DNA from: Anseranas semipalmata
Taxonomy: Eukaryota; Chordata; Aves; Anseriformes; Anseranatidae
Direction: 5' to 3'
DNA: 64,000 nucleotides
NCBI GenBank assembly: GCA_013399115.1
Contig: VXAA01001381.1
Location: forward strand, 47,127-111,126
Part shown: piece after piece, positions 1 to 11,800 of the stretch
Layout: each line of letters opens with the position of its first letter
Numbering within the stretch: the stretch's first letter is position 1
Translations under genes and position numbers: made by a program
Notes under the pieces: model-generated
Told to the model about the DNA's origin: nothing
What the model saw: the letters and a program-made list of their open reading frames with translations, nothing else
The model's database searches: none

Positions 1-2351
1 AAGTCACTGGGTTGGATATTAGAAATTTGAGACTTTCTGAATAAACTAAAAATATCTGATTTCCAAGGGCAAATATTTTTCTGGATTGTGTTACTTATTT
101 AATCAAAAATCATTTGAAAGCTACTAATATCTAGATACTCTTCTATGAACTTGAAGGTAGCAGTATCTAATGTGCTTATAATAAATATAAAGAGCTTAGA
201 GGTACTTCATATTTAAGTAGTGCTGTTATATTTTTACAAATGCACAGCTATATTGGAAGTAAAAAGCTGGAACATCCAGGACCCAAAAAGATCCCTGAAC
301 CTTACAAATCTGTTAGCTGTGTGGGTATATGCTTAGCATGCCAAAGCAGTCCTGATTACCTCTAAGGGCAGCACTCAGTGACACTGGCTTGGGACAGATA
401 TTGGGTAGGTAGGATGGCCTTTCCTCAAACCATGGATCAGCTTTTTTGTGTAAGCCCATGATGAACCGATCAACATGATCATAAGAGAGGGCAACAAGTC
501 ACTTCCCAGCTAAAAAAAGGTGAGCTCCCAGTGTGCTCCAGCACAGGATGATGCTAACTTTGGAAGCTGCACATGGCTTTTTATCAGTTATTTTACTTTC
601 GACCTCAGTTCAGCATCTGATGATTGGAACACTGCCAGTTGCAGAACTTGGGGCTCACTCTCTGGAGACGAAACACATTAGAAAGCTCATGGCAGGCATG
701 AGTTAAAAGAAAGTAAGTGACAAAGAAATTAGACTATTTATATGTTTTTTTGTTTGTTTGTTTTTGTATAGAAAGTAGATTAAGACAGGAAATGGTATAA
801 ACCATGCACATTTTTTACAACCATGAATTCTGCAACCTCTTGCTCTGCATTGCAAAGTAACTCTGCCTCATGAGGAAGGTTGACCTGCTCCCAAGGCCTG
901 TTCTAAATATACACTAGCCTTGAACTCTTAAATAATTTTTGTCGCATAATTAGAAATTCAGTTCTCACTTGAGATACCCTTATTGTTTACAATATAATTT
1001 TTTCTCTAGCTTTGCAGAAATATAAGGAGTAGGAATGAGAGAAAGGTACCTTTAAAAATGGACTAAGAAGAGGAATGGGGAAAGGAGGAATTAAAAGAAG
1101 GAAATGAGAGGAAGCCAGATGAAAGTGTGTTAGTAGCTGTATTTCTTCTGTGATACCTTCTGTCCCAGAGAATCTTAAAAAGCTTTACCAAAGATGTTCA
1201 AAGTAAAAATGCAAACTTTTATGCTAACCTCTGTATACGTAGGTGCAAAGGACTTCTCCTTAAAAGTCCTACAATCCATTTTAATTCCACACTGAGTGAC
1301 AGATGTCCACCCAGAATTGACCTTATCTTTTTCATCTGCAAAAATAGGTTGTTTTATCCAGATCTGTTTTTCCAAAGGCACTGCCACTTCTTTATAGTTT
1401 GGATACACAGGTCATAGTTTTTATCATTCTGGTGTTTCTTGGTATGATTCTCGGAGTCCTGTGCAAAATACTCACATGGAGATGACAATCAAACTATGTG
1501 ACATTATAAGTAATATTTTACAAACTAGTATTTTAGAAAGCTTTGCTAATATTGAGACTCCAGGAGAGTGTCTTCCAAAAAGATCCCACTTGTTACTGAA
1601 ATCTGTAGAGTGTCTGTCACTACTGATTAGTGTGGTGCTCTGGTCGAAAAACAGGATCCATTTGGCTTGGGTACCACACAAAGACCAAACAGAAAGGAAG
1701 TACTAAAATCCCTTGTCTCTGTGGAGGGGAGTAGATGGGAGTATCAGCTAGGTCTGACTGGAGATTGCAGTGTGGTGCACCTGATGCCTCTTGCCTTAAA
1801 TGAGCCAGTTCAAGCATTGGGTTTGCAGTTTAGGTTAAAGGAAGAGCAAATGATCACTGAGAGGAGACTTTTGGGTGAACCTTTGTGTTCCTTAGACTAA
1901 GGAGGAATCTCTGAAGGGTACATGGAAGCAGGGATCGGGGCAAAAAGGATCACAGAGCCCAAAGGAGGACAACGCTCCAGCAACATGATCATGGCATTTG
2001 ACTTGAAGATATCTGGCATGGAGAAAAAGCAGGAATATTAGCCCTGAGCTTTTAATGAGGACTGTTGCAGGATGCTGATCAGAGCAGGTTGAGTTGAATG
2101 CAAGGGGAGAAGGCAGTAGAGTATCTGGTGTGGGACAGGAAGAGGGAAACTACAACCATGACTGCAAACAACACATTTGGATAGCTTTGGGATGAAAAGA
2201 TCTCCAGATGGAGAGAGCACAGACTTTGTGGTTTGCTAAAATGGCAGGTGACATGCAGTTACAAGTAATTAACTGTAATTTTAAAAGCTGAGCTTGTGCT
2301 CCCACACAGAGTGGATGGATAGATGGTGGGTATTTTAGTGCATTCAACGTT

Positions 2352-2354
2352 AAA

Positions 2355-2395
<41 letters not shown>
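2352..2395. repeat. A-run plus (TA)n microsatellite
   Basis: A run of about 12 A is followed by about 14 TA units and then a short A run. This is a simple-sequence repeat, probably polymorphic in length. Confidence 0.95.
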
Positions 2396-2946
2396 CTTAT
2401 CTTGCCTTCACAAAATTAAATATTTTCTATGCTTTATAAAAACTCCTGCTACACTGCAGTAATTGCAGGCAATTAGTCGATCTCTTATTTCTAACTTAAG
2501 AAATTCTTACCTTTATTTTCAGAATTATACCAGCGTGAGGTAACTATACTGCTATGGTAGGATCACCACTGTAAAATATATATGCAAAGGTTAATAATGC
2601 AGATGGCCTAAAGGCAAGCTTCTATTTAAAATGAAGTGCTGATGCCAAATTTTATCAATTCTGTTTGCTTTGATAGAGACAGTGACAAAGGTATACAGGT
2701 ACAGACAATAAGGAGTGTGCTTACACACTTAAATTTGACAGACTTCTCTGAGCATTGTTCCTACATTGAAATTTGTATCTTCAGAAACATTCATGAAAAC
2801 AAATATTGCTCCTGCCTTATGTTTACTACTAAGTGCAAATATAAACCAAGAAAGATAGGAACACCTTTGAGCTTTTAAATCTCAGAAATTTTAGTGAAGG
2901 CAGATCTTCAGATCTTTGTGCAACAAAAGCTGTCTGCATCTGGGAG

Positions 2947-3204
2947 ATTTTTTTTCCTTTTTTTTTTTTTTTTCCTTTTTTTCTTTTTGAGATCCTTCTT
3001 TTTGCCTGTGGAACTTTTCTTCCACTCCTGCTAGAGCTAACTTTAAGACAACACCCATTATTTTTCTCCCATATATCACTACTGTTATATTTTAAGAATT
3101 ACGGATAACATGGTATGTGTTTTGTATTTTAAACTTGGAGAACAAATAATCCCCTAGGAAAGATCAGCTTTCTTCTGCTTTTTTTTTTTTCTTTTTTTTT
3201 TCCC
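2947..3204. repeat. Two T-rich pyrimidine tracts
   Basis: Tracts at about 2947-2988 and 3179-3204 are almost entirely T with a few C. They flank ordinary sequence. On the minus strand they read as poly-A with G, and they produce a lysine-rich spurious open frame. No element body is recognisable next to either, so I do not call them retrotransposon tails. Confidence 0.85.
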
Positions 3205-3588
3205 CAGCCCTAACCTTCTACTCTCTTGTTCTTGTTGATGTTGAAATGCGAGAGCGTAAGGATGCACTTCATAGACACCTTGCCAGCAGCTAAATCTTGC
3301 TGGACATAGTGCTAGTCCTTTCTGAAATTATAGGATTTATGGATAGTTCTTGCAAGTTGTTCCTCTGATGTGTTGGCATTTGCTGTTGTTGTTCATTGAA
3401 AGGTGTGATCTCGTATGTAATTCTTTTCTGAAATTGCCTTATCTATAATAATGTAAGGAGCAGTGTATTAGATACATTCTGAATGAGAAGGTTTGAGTGG
3501 AATTCATAGGAATAGAAAACTACCTCTAAATATTTCTTAATATGGGGGCAGACAATTACTTTTTATGTTAATCTGCTTGAAGAATTTT

Positions 3589-3673
3589 NNNNNNNNNNNN
3601 NNNNNNNNNNNNNNNNNNNNNNNNNNNNNNNNNNNNNNNNNNNNNNNNNNNNNNNNNNNNNNNNNNNNNNNNN
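3589..3673. other. Assembly gap (85 N)
   Basis: A run of 85 undetermined bases in otherwise unique AT-rich DNA. Any open frame crossing it is uninterpretable. Confidence 1.
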
Positions 3674-4790
3674 ACCAAATTCAGTTTGTTAACTACAGTC
3701 TAATGAAATGCAGATTCAAATCTTACAGTCCCTGTCCCATGCTAGGATCAAAAGAGCCTTAAAAATACTATTTAGAAATTTACTACTGAAAACATTCATT
3801 TGCTGTCAGGGAAAGTACGATTCATGCAGTTAGAATTAGGACACTTTAAAAAAAAAATAAAATTATTTATTTATCTGGTTACTGTGGAGAAATTGAGCCT
3901 GAACCTTTTGGAGGTTTGGAGTAGCCAACCCTTGCACATAACTGTGCATCCTCACCAAGTGACTTTTCCTTGGAATCACTGTATAGTGATAATGTTCTTC
4001 TGGTCCACCTGAAAGAGTGCTGCCAGGGGAATACTCTTTCTTATCGTTCTCCAAGGACATTGTCCAGTTTTGCGTCAAAGGAAGAGGTATCATGAACCTT
4101 TCACTCCCTCCTCTGTCTGCCTTCCCACAATTCTTCCTGCAACTGCTCTTCAGGGAGTTTTATCATCTGTCTTTATCCATTGAAGTCTTCATGGGTTAAA
4201 TGTAGATATTCAAATACTCTTCAATACCACCAGTATTTGGCCACCTTTAGTCACACCAGTTTGGCTCATGTTGACATTTACCTCTCAACTTTCTGTTTCA
4301 CTGTGTTATTTACTTCAGATCCAGTGTCTAGATCCTGGACTGAACTTTCTGCCCTTCCCAATCACAGTGCAAATCCAATCTGTTTGTGTGTTACTCTAAA
4401 GCCTTCCCCTGGCAAGTCTCCAACCTCCACCTTGTTGCCTGTGTTTCCAAGGTATTCAGAGGCAAATGATAGGAATGCTCTTTCTGCTCCCACCCTCCTG
4501 AGCTGCACACCTGGTTTAATCATTCTGTCTTCAGGCTGAGATGATGCAGCCAATCCAGGACTTTCATACTATCCCCTTTCACACTAATTCCTGTCTCATG
4601 GCTTAACACTGACAGCCTCTGAAGCAATGGCAAAACTGATGAATCTCCAGGAATGACATAGTATGCCCTGCTTGACCACTGTTTTAGAAAATTTAACTTG
4701 TGAGAACATTGGGTCCGTTTGCTATTATTCCTGGCAAAGGGACTAATGTTCTTTGACCCCCAATGCTTTGCAATCTTTCTGTTTTGTGTT

Positions 4791-5383
4791 CGTCATGGTT
4801 TTTGGTTGGGACAGAGTTAATTTTCTTCATAGAAGCTCACACAATGCTGTGTTTTGGATTTTTGATGAAAATAGTGGTGATAACACACCAATGTTTTTAG
4901 TTGTTGCAGAGCAGTGCTTGTACAGACCCAAGGACTTTTCAGCTTCTCGTGCTGCCCTGCCTGTGAGGAATCTGGGGGTGCTCAAGAAGCTGGGAGGGGA
5001 CACAGCCAGGACAGCTGACCCAAGTTGACCAAAGGGATATTCCATACCATATGGCATTATGCTCAGCATTAAAAGCTGGGGTAAAGAAGGAGGAAGGGGG
5101 AGAGGTTTGGAGTGATGGCCTTTGTCTTCCCAAGAAACCGTTACGTGTGATGAGCCCTGCTTTCCTTGAAGTGGCTGAACACCTGCCTGCCAGTGGGAAG
5201 TAGCAAATGAATTCCTTGCTTTGCTTTGCTTGTGTGCGTGACTTTTGCTTTCCCTAGTAAACTGTCTATCTCAACCCACGAGTTCTCGCACTTTTACCTT
5301 TCAGAGTCTCTCCCATCCCACCTGGGGAGAGTGAGTGAGAGGCTCTGTGGTGCTGAGCTGCCTGCTGGGGCTGAACCACAACA
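4791..5383 (+). mobile_element. Solo LTR, avian ERVL-like endogenous retrovirus
   Basis: About 590 bp matches, as I recall it, the LTR of an ERVL-type endogenous retrovirus that is common in bird genomes. It opens with GTCATGGTTT followed by a GGGACAGAGTTAATTTTC block. Diagnostic inner blocks are GGGACACAGCCAGGACAGC near 5000 and GGATATTCCATACCATATG near 5035. A degraded TATA-like CATTAAAAGC lies near 5068, just upstream of the expected start of transcription. A TAGTAAACTGTC block near 5256 sits where the polyadenylation region lies. The element ends near AACCACAACA. No gag, pol or env remnant and no primer-binding site follows, so this is a solo LTR left by recombination between two LTRs. 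The terminal TG appears mutated to CG. The five bases on each side do not form a clear target-site duplication, which suggests an old insertion or slightly misplaced ends. Open frames inside it are fortuitous. Confidence 0.87.
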
Positions 5384-8300
5384 GCACTTTACCTTGGTGG
5401 TTTTATTTTATTATTATTATTATTTTTTTGATAGCCAGATAACATACCTTACAGTTGCTGTAGACCTCCGACACCATACAGTTTTTTAAAAACTCTCTTA
5501 ATTCCCAAAGGTACGTTAATTTTTTTCTAGGCTGCTGCTCTAGTTCTTGCATGTATAGTATCTGTTGATCTGTCTTTTTTTGATTTTTTGCTTACATTTG
5601 TGCCTCTGCACATCTCTTAGAGGCATCTCCTGGGAACCATCTTCTCTTTGTTCATGTTTTAGTCTTGAAATCAGTACTTGAATATAGCTGTATTTTACAG
5701 ATTGGCTATTTTGCTATAATTAAGCTTCATGAATATGAAGATTCATGTAGTATTCCCATGGTGTCCTACAGTTAAGTTTAGCAGTAAGATTTTATCTCAT
5801 CTCACTGTAACCCATTATCATGTCACTTTTGCTAAATTGTAACACTATAATGATTCTCAGGAAATGCAGAGTATGTACTTGCTAATTTTTGTTTTTATTT
5901 TTTAAGCCTACATAGATGGACTGCAATGGCTGTTTAGTGGAGAGTGGGGAGGGAAAAGGGAAAAAGGGTTGGCCAAAACTTGAAAGTCATTTTATTTACA
6001 ACTTTAGCATGAGTTTGGCATTTAATAAAACCTATAATTGTAGATAGTGCAGTCTATTGAACAAAGCCATTGACTGGAATTTTTGAGCCCTGATTGTATT
6101 TTTAGGACTATTTCTGACTTTCTATATGATTGGTTTGGGTTGGTGTTCTTTATGTCTCTTTGCCTTTAGCCTGGTTCCACCTTGCACTCTTTCTCTATTT
6201 CCTTATTTATTTCCTTATTTATTTATTTTTAAAAGAGAGTAAAATTTTCACAGCAGCTACTGTCTTTCATTACATTCATATACACCACACAGTGCAAGCG
6301 ACTCCAATCTCAGCTAGCTTTTAGGCAGCAGTATCACGTAAATAGTGATAATACTGGAAAACTCGAAGTATATTTGTAAAATGATTGTATACTTTCTGTA
6401 TGATGGAGAAGTTATTAGTTCATTGATTCCAGCAGAAGACTAAATAGAAATAAATCTAAGCAAACTTTGAAACGATGCTTATAGTTGACTGAAGACCTCT
6501 GAGTTCCAACAAAGTCTTTCTGCATTCTCATTGATGGTAAAATCATCTTTGAATTATCTTTGTTGTTTTTGATATTCCTCTGCATCTATAACTGTTTGCT
6601 TTGCAATTTACTCTACCTGTAATTTATTAGTGATTATTGTAAGCTCTGACTTGAAAATCAAAAGCTTTGCAATACTCCGTTCTTTGGAAAACGTTCCTCA
6701 CATTAAACTTGGCTGAAATCTGGATCATGTATTAAGAATAGCATTAAAGCTTAATGACTTGTGACCAAAGGTATGTTTTATTTGTGTTATTGAGAATGGG
6801 ATTCCAAATTTATCCAGTTTATCCTGGGACATTTATGAATACGTTGAGCATAAATTTATCCTCTGCACAGGAGTGAATCAAACCCCAGGCAAAAGCCTGC
6901 ATGATATCACGTTGACATAGAAAAAAAGATATTTTCTCTCTACCAAACTTTAAATGAAAATATAACAATAAAAATGAAAAGGGTTGAGAAATAGGCCGAA
7001 AATACTATGTCAAGTCAAAAAAAAAGAGCAGTGTTGCCTTTTTTATTGAGGTATACATCGTTACACATAAATTTGTAAAATGATACTGTATACATTAGAA
7101 ATGTAGAATTTTATTCTGCTTTTCCATATAGAATAGTGACTTCAAAATTTGACCTTCGGCAGTTGCCTTTAACCTTGCCTTAACCAAAGTTAACTAGCAT
7201 AAGAATAAGGAATCTTTCCTACCCTCTAGCCACCTTTTTTTTTTTTTTTTTTTTTTTCTCTCCAATAATATTTCTGGCTCAAAGTATTGATATAATGTGT
7301 TAAGAGATAATTATATATGTTTCAGGATAACTTGCTGATCAGTTTTATAACTTTCATCTGGTTTATATTCCATATGTAGTTCTAACTTTCAGCAATGTGC
7401 AATTGCGATGTATGATAGGGAGGTCTCATACTAATCAGATTTACTTATTCCCTCAAAATATAGTACAGAACATTAATTTCATGCTACTTCAAAATGTATT
7501 AGCCAAGCACCAATTCCATTCAGAATCACAGAAAGGCTGATCTGGGATTTGAAAAGAAAAAAAAAAAAATCCCTGAAAGATGGCAACATAATTTTCAGTT
7601 TTATGGAAGTAGGTCTTGTCAGAATGCTTGATCTTGCTTTTTCTTTTAAAATTGTTTTAATATTCAAAAGTATGCTAGACTGTGATAATGGACTGTAACA
7701 TTAACTGATTGACTTACTGTCATGAAAGTAATTAAAACATTTATCAGCATACAAAAACTATATAGAACTTTCTCAAATAGTTTACAAAAAACACCCCAGG
7801 CCACATGATATGCCTCAAAAGTAACAAGTACCATGAGTCTCTTGTTGGCTCAGTGTCTGCCAATATATTTATCACCTGGAAGGAAACATGAAATGGTTCT
7901 CAGTAAATTACACAGGCAGTCTGAGGGCCTACATGCTAGGCAGTGAAGAAGGGAATTCTTGTGCTGACAGGGTGGCACTTGATAACATAGGACAAGTTGT
8001 GCACAAGCATGACCTAGAAGAAATTAAGCACTGGCTCCAATCAAGGGTTAACAAGCATTGCAATATTCCTCCATCATTTGGCTGTTTTAACATAACTGAA
8101 CACAAGGTTGTGAGAACAACCTTAAAACTCAAGAAGGGAGGGGAAGAGTTTAGATGTCTGTTTTGCACTCTGTGTCTTAGGACAGCCCAATGAATGGAAG
8201 CTAGTGAAGACTTGCCAATGCCACCAGCCATCTAACAAACAACATTTGGAGGAAGGATTAACAATGGCGATCCAAATTAAGCAGAATAACTATGTTTGTC

Positions 8301-8474
8301 TTAGTAAAATAGGTTTCTTTGAATGCTTGAATCACTAGTGTGGTGAAACAATTAAGCTGCCATGAGAGCAAGTGAATGCTAAGTAGAATTGAGGAGATGA
8401 TAGTATTTTGCATTTAGCTTTGTGAAACATGCAGCTGAATTCCATATTCTGGATGATAAAATGATTGAGAGAGT
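5384..8474. other. Gene-free AT-rich stretch
   Basis: No gene is supported. It contains a short (TTA)n tract at about 5405-5425 just after the LTR and a pure run of 23 T at 7235-7257. A 101-codon open frame at 7888-8193 (plus) has no recognisable domain and is matched by an equally long antisense frame (7929-8231). Paired frames like this are typical of non-coding sequence. Confidence 0.65.
7235..7257. repeat. Poly-T run (23 T)
   Basis: A homopolymer of 23 T in unique DNA, prone to length error in assembly. No retrotransposon body is recognised on either side. Confidence 0.95.
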
Positions 8475-8838
8475 TTAGTAAATGATTTGGGTTCTGAAAA
8501 ACTGTCCCAAAAGGAGAAACTGAAGGAGCTTGCTCTTCAGCTTCTTACTGATTATCTAGATGGAAATTATTTATTCTCAGCTGGTGAGTATTACCAATAG
8601 CTAGAAGGTCTGTGATGATAAAATGCAAAGGCTGAAGCTAGTTAACAATGACAGTGAGAATAAATGCAAGGTTTTAACAATGAAAAAAATCCTTTAAGAT
8701 TTAACATTTATATCAAGGTGTAATGACTTGCAGAAAGATGTGCTCTAGCACAACCAGAAATTATGAGCTTGAATCACTGGGGTAAAGATATGATCTGTAT
8801 TGAGACAGATGATTATTTCAGATCAATGGGTCTCTCTT
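8475..8838 (+). mobile_element. Old CR1 LINE 3' fragment
   Basis: The order of short matches follows the 3' untranslated part of old CR1 elements as found in turtles and other amniotes. AAATGATT with a GGAGAAACTGAAGGAGCTTG block comes first. TGAAGCTAGTTAACAATGA and a TTTTAACAATGA block near 8672 follow. Then comes a GATGTGCTCTAGCACAAC block near 8737 and a TAGATGAT-like GACAGATGATTATTTCAG near 8803. The fragment lacks any reverse transcriptase coding part. Many substitutions and small gaps mark it as an ancient insertion, much older than the copy at 46706-46972. The subfamily cannot be fixed by eye. Confidence 0.75.
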
Positions 8839-11800
8839 AAATAAAATAATAATAAAAGTGTGCTGTCCAGGGTACTGAACATGAAAAACATTTTGTCATG
8901 CAATAAGATCTTGTTTAAAAACTTAAAATACAGAATCAATTTAATATAGAAGTGCACACTGAAAAAAAAAAAAGATACTTGAATCACCTTCCCATTGGTT
9001 AGTATATTTACTTCTGTGAATGTTGTTTGCTGTTCTGAGGAATGTTCAAGACATTCCTTGTCCCCTTCCCCCCTCCTTCACTCCATCCTTCCCGCCTTCC
9101 TACATGAGTGAGAATATTTGCTTCTGTGTAACCATTTGTCTGTTCATTGGCCAAGCATGGCAAGATGCATAAATTGTGCAAAACTTAATTTCAAAATAAT
9201 GGCCTTATTTCTGTCCCAGTATGAACAACTTCTCAGGGACTGATTTTGATATATTATCCATGTCAGCTGTAAAGAAAGCTCTGTAGAGAAGAGATTGTCT
9301 TATCTGTCACGCTATATTAAAAATAGTTTTTTGTGATGTGAACTGGTGTTCTGGAGGGGTGGAATTGAGACTGTTCCACTCATTCTGCTCCTCTCCAGGT
9401 AAATTCTAAACTGGATTTCAGAAGTGCTGCTTATTTCTGAAAATATCCTTTTGAGACAGTAGTTTCTGCATGTAAGTCAGAACACAGAATGAACTCTTCA
9501 GAATGTTGCAGAATACAAGTGTTCTACAGTCCTGCATTTAATTTGCTGTGTCTTCTTGGGAAAGTAATAATTTTATTCTCTTCAGAAAAAAAAATTGTAA
9601 GAAAATATTATTTTGCTCGGTTGGGATCAAATATCAAGCATTCTCCTTAATTCTTATGTTTGCCTTTTAACTTTTTCGTCTCTTCTTGTTTTGGGAAACC
9701 ACAATATCAGAGATCTCAGAGAAGGTCATGCTCTGTACATGTGTCAGGCTTGATTGTAATCCCATGCTTCATTCCTAACTTTTCTTTTCCCTGAGGACAG
9801 ACAGGCAGAAAGATTACATTTAATATCACAATTAGCTTTCCTGAAGCAATCGTGCCAGAAGAAAGATACAGCCAATTGATGGTAGAGATATTATAAAAAT
9901 AAACTGTCCTGTTCTCTGAAAACGTGTGTGTAGGAAACTGTAGGAATTGTTCAGGCCATCTTTTTGCACTGAAGTACATAATAATGCAATTTAGTTCAAT
10001 CTTGTCAGCTTGAGGAGGTATTTAAAATAAAATAAAATAAAATGCAGCTCTAGCTTGTTTGACAGCCCAGTGACTGATAGGGTAAGTGACAATAGCTTTT
10101 TGCTCTATGCGCACCAGGGAGTGTCTAGAAATTTTGTGAAAATTGATGGAAATGCAGTGGTATCAAATGTGTTTGGGAGCTGAAGGATCTGGTGGTGTTG
10201 CTGAGAGATAAATGGGAAACATAGACTTCAGCCTGTGAAACAATGAAAACAAAAGTAAACAAACAAACAACAATAAAATAAAATAAAACATTAAGACTTT
10301 CAATTTCCTGCTTGGATATGATCAAATGATGTTCTGGGGTTTATAATGTGGCAAGGTTTCCAGTTAGAATTCCTCAGCCATATGGAATGAGTGATATATA
10401 ATCTGTTCATACTTAAATACATAAACTGTTTTTGGTTGCAGGTGACCAAATGCATGAGAATGTGATGTAGTGGCCTAAGTTTGATCTAACTAGTTTAGAT
10501 AGTCAGTAGTTGTGGATAAAGTTCAGCATAGGAGTAAAAATCAAAATAAAAAAATGATGGTCTGACGTCATTGCTGCTGAGCTTATCAGTCTGCAGGTTA
10601 GTGAAGATATTTTCCATAGGTGGCAGGTATGTTTTTTTGTTTGTTTGTTTTGATTTGATTTTTTTTTTTTTTGGTGATGCCTTAAAGAAAGAAGACATTT
10701 CACCTCAAAAAAATAGGGAAATGAGTTTAAAAGTGATTGCTACAAATTTTACAGTGTATGAATTCTGACAGATTTATTTCAAAGGATTTTGTTGTTCATG
10801 CTAAACTTCTAGGCCACCCAGGTAGTTTAGGTCTAGAACATTCCTGGTTTCCTGATACTTATTAAATTCAGCATGTAAATGTGCGCAGAGTTCTATTACA
10901 AGACTTAATATGTGAATGTGACAGTGTGTGTCACCTCGGGTACATGAGTGATGTTATTTTCTTTCTTCATTGCATGGAAGGGGCAAAATTCAGTCACATA
11001 GACCTAAATATATCCATCAGAATGGAAGAGTTTGAATGAGCATGTTTGATACAGCTTGGAGTCAGCTTAGCTTTTCTAAGAATAAGGCTTAGACTGCTAA
11101 AGAGTAACTCACAGACCCAAAGTAGATCTTATTCTTATGGAATTTTCCAAATGTATTTGAAAACTATGTGGATAGGACTAGATAGCTTTCATAGACATTT
11201 TGCAATAACTCCAATCAGGCAGCAAGAAGTAGTTTTCCTTTCAGTTTACTCCTAACAGTACTTCCACTCTGCCACGTTCTCAACACATTGCCATGGAATT
11301 TGATATTGAATAACTCCTATAATCTGGTTACAATCCTAACAAATCTCTGAAGTGCATTAAAGAACATTTTGCACTGCTCAATATTAGGAATGCATAATTA
11401 CTCTTGGAAGATCTATGCAGGCTGCATTTTTTGCTGGAAATGATGGTTCATATGCACTGTGCTAAGTCTTTTTGTCGTTGTATTATCGATTAAATACATG
11501 GGGTCACTGAAGTGATATGAGTTTTATATTTGCATATAGAACTGTATTTAAACTTTTTTTCCTGAATTGCCTGCAGATGTTCTCATATAATAACTTAAAT
11601 ATAAAATCTAAGCTGAAAGTTCACAAGTGGTGGTGGGGGTTCAGTAGCATTTAATTAATAGGCTTAAATGACAACTTTATCTGCTCTTCAGATGGCTACC
11701 ACTAGAACCATAACTGCATCTGATGTTTTATGATGTTCATGATAAGATATAATATTAATAGAAAAGGTCTGAGAGTCTTGAAAAAACTTGGCTAAAAGCA

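Larger units (their letters stand above)
1..4790. other. Gene-free AT-rich stretch
   Basis: I see no supportable gene here. The longest open frame is 119 codons (4180-4539, plus strand) and resembles no family I know. The stretch holds a TA microsatellite near 2352-2395, two T-rich pyrimidine tracts near 2947-2988 and 3179-3204, and an assembly gap at 3589-3673. The rest reads as unique DNA. Confidence 0.7.

Noticed and set aside
4180..4539. 119-codon plus-strand open frame
   Set aside because: Serine- and threonine-rich with no domain, and an antisense frame overlaps.
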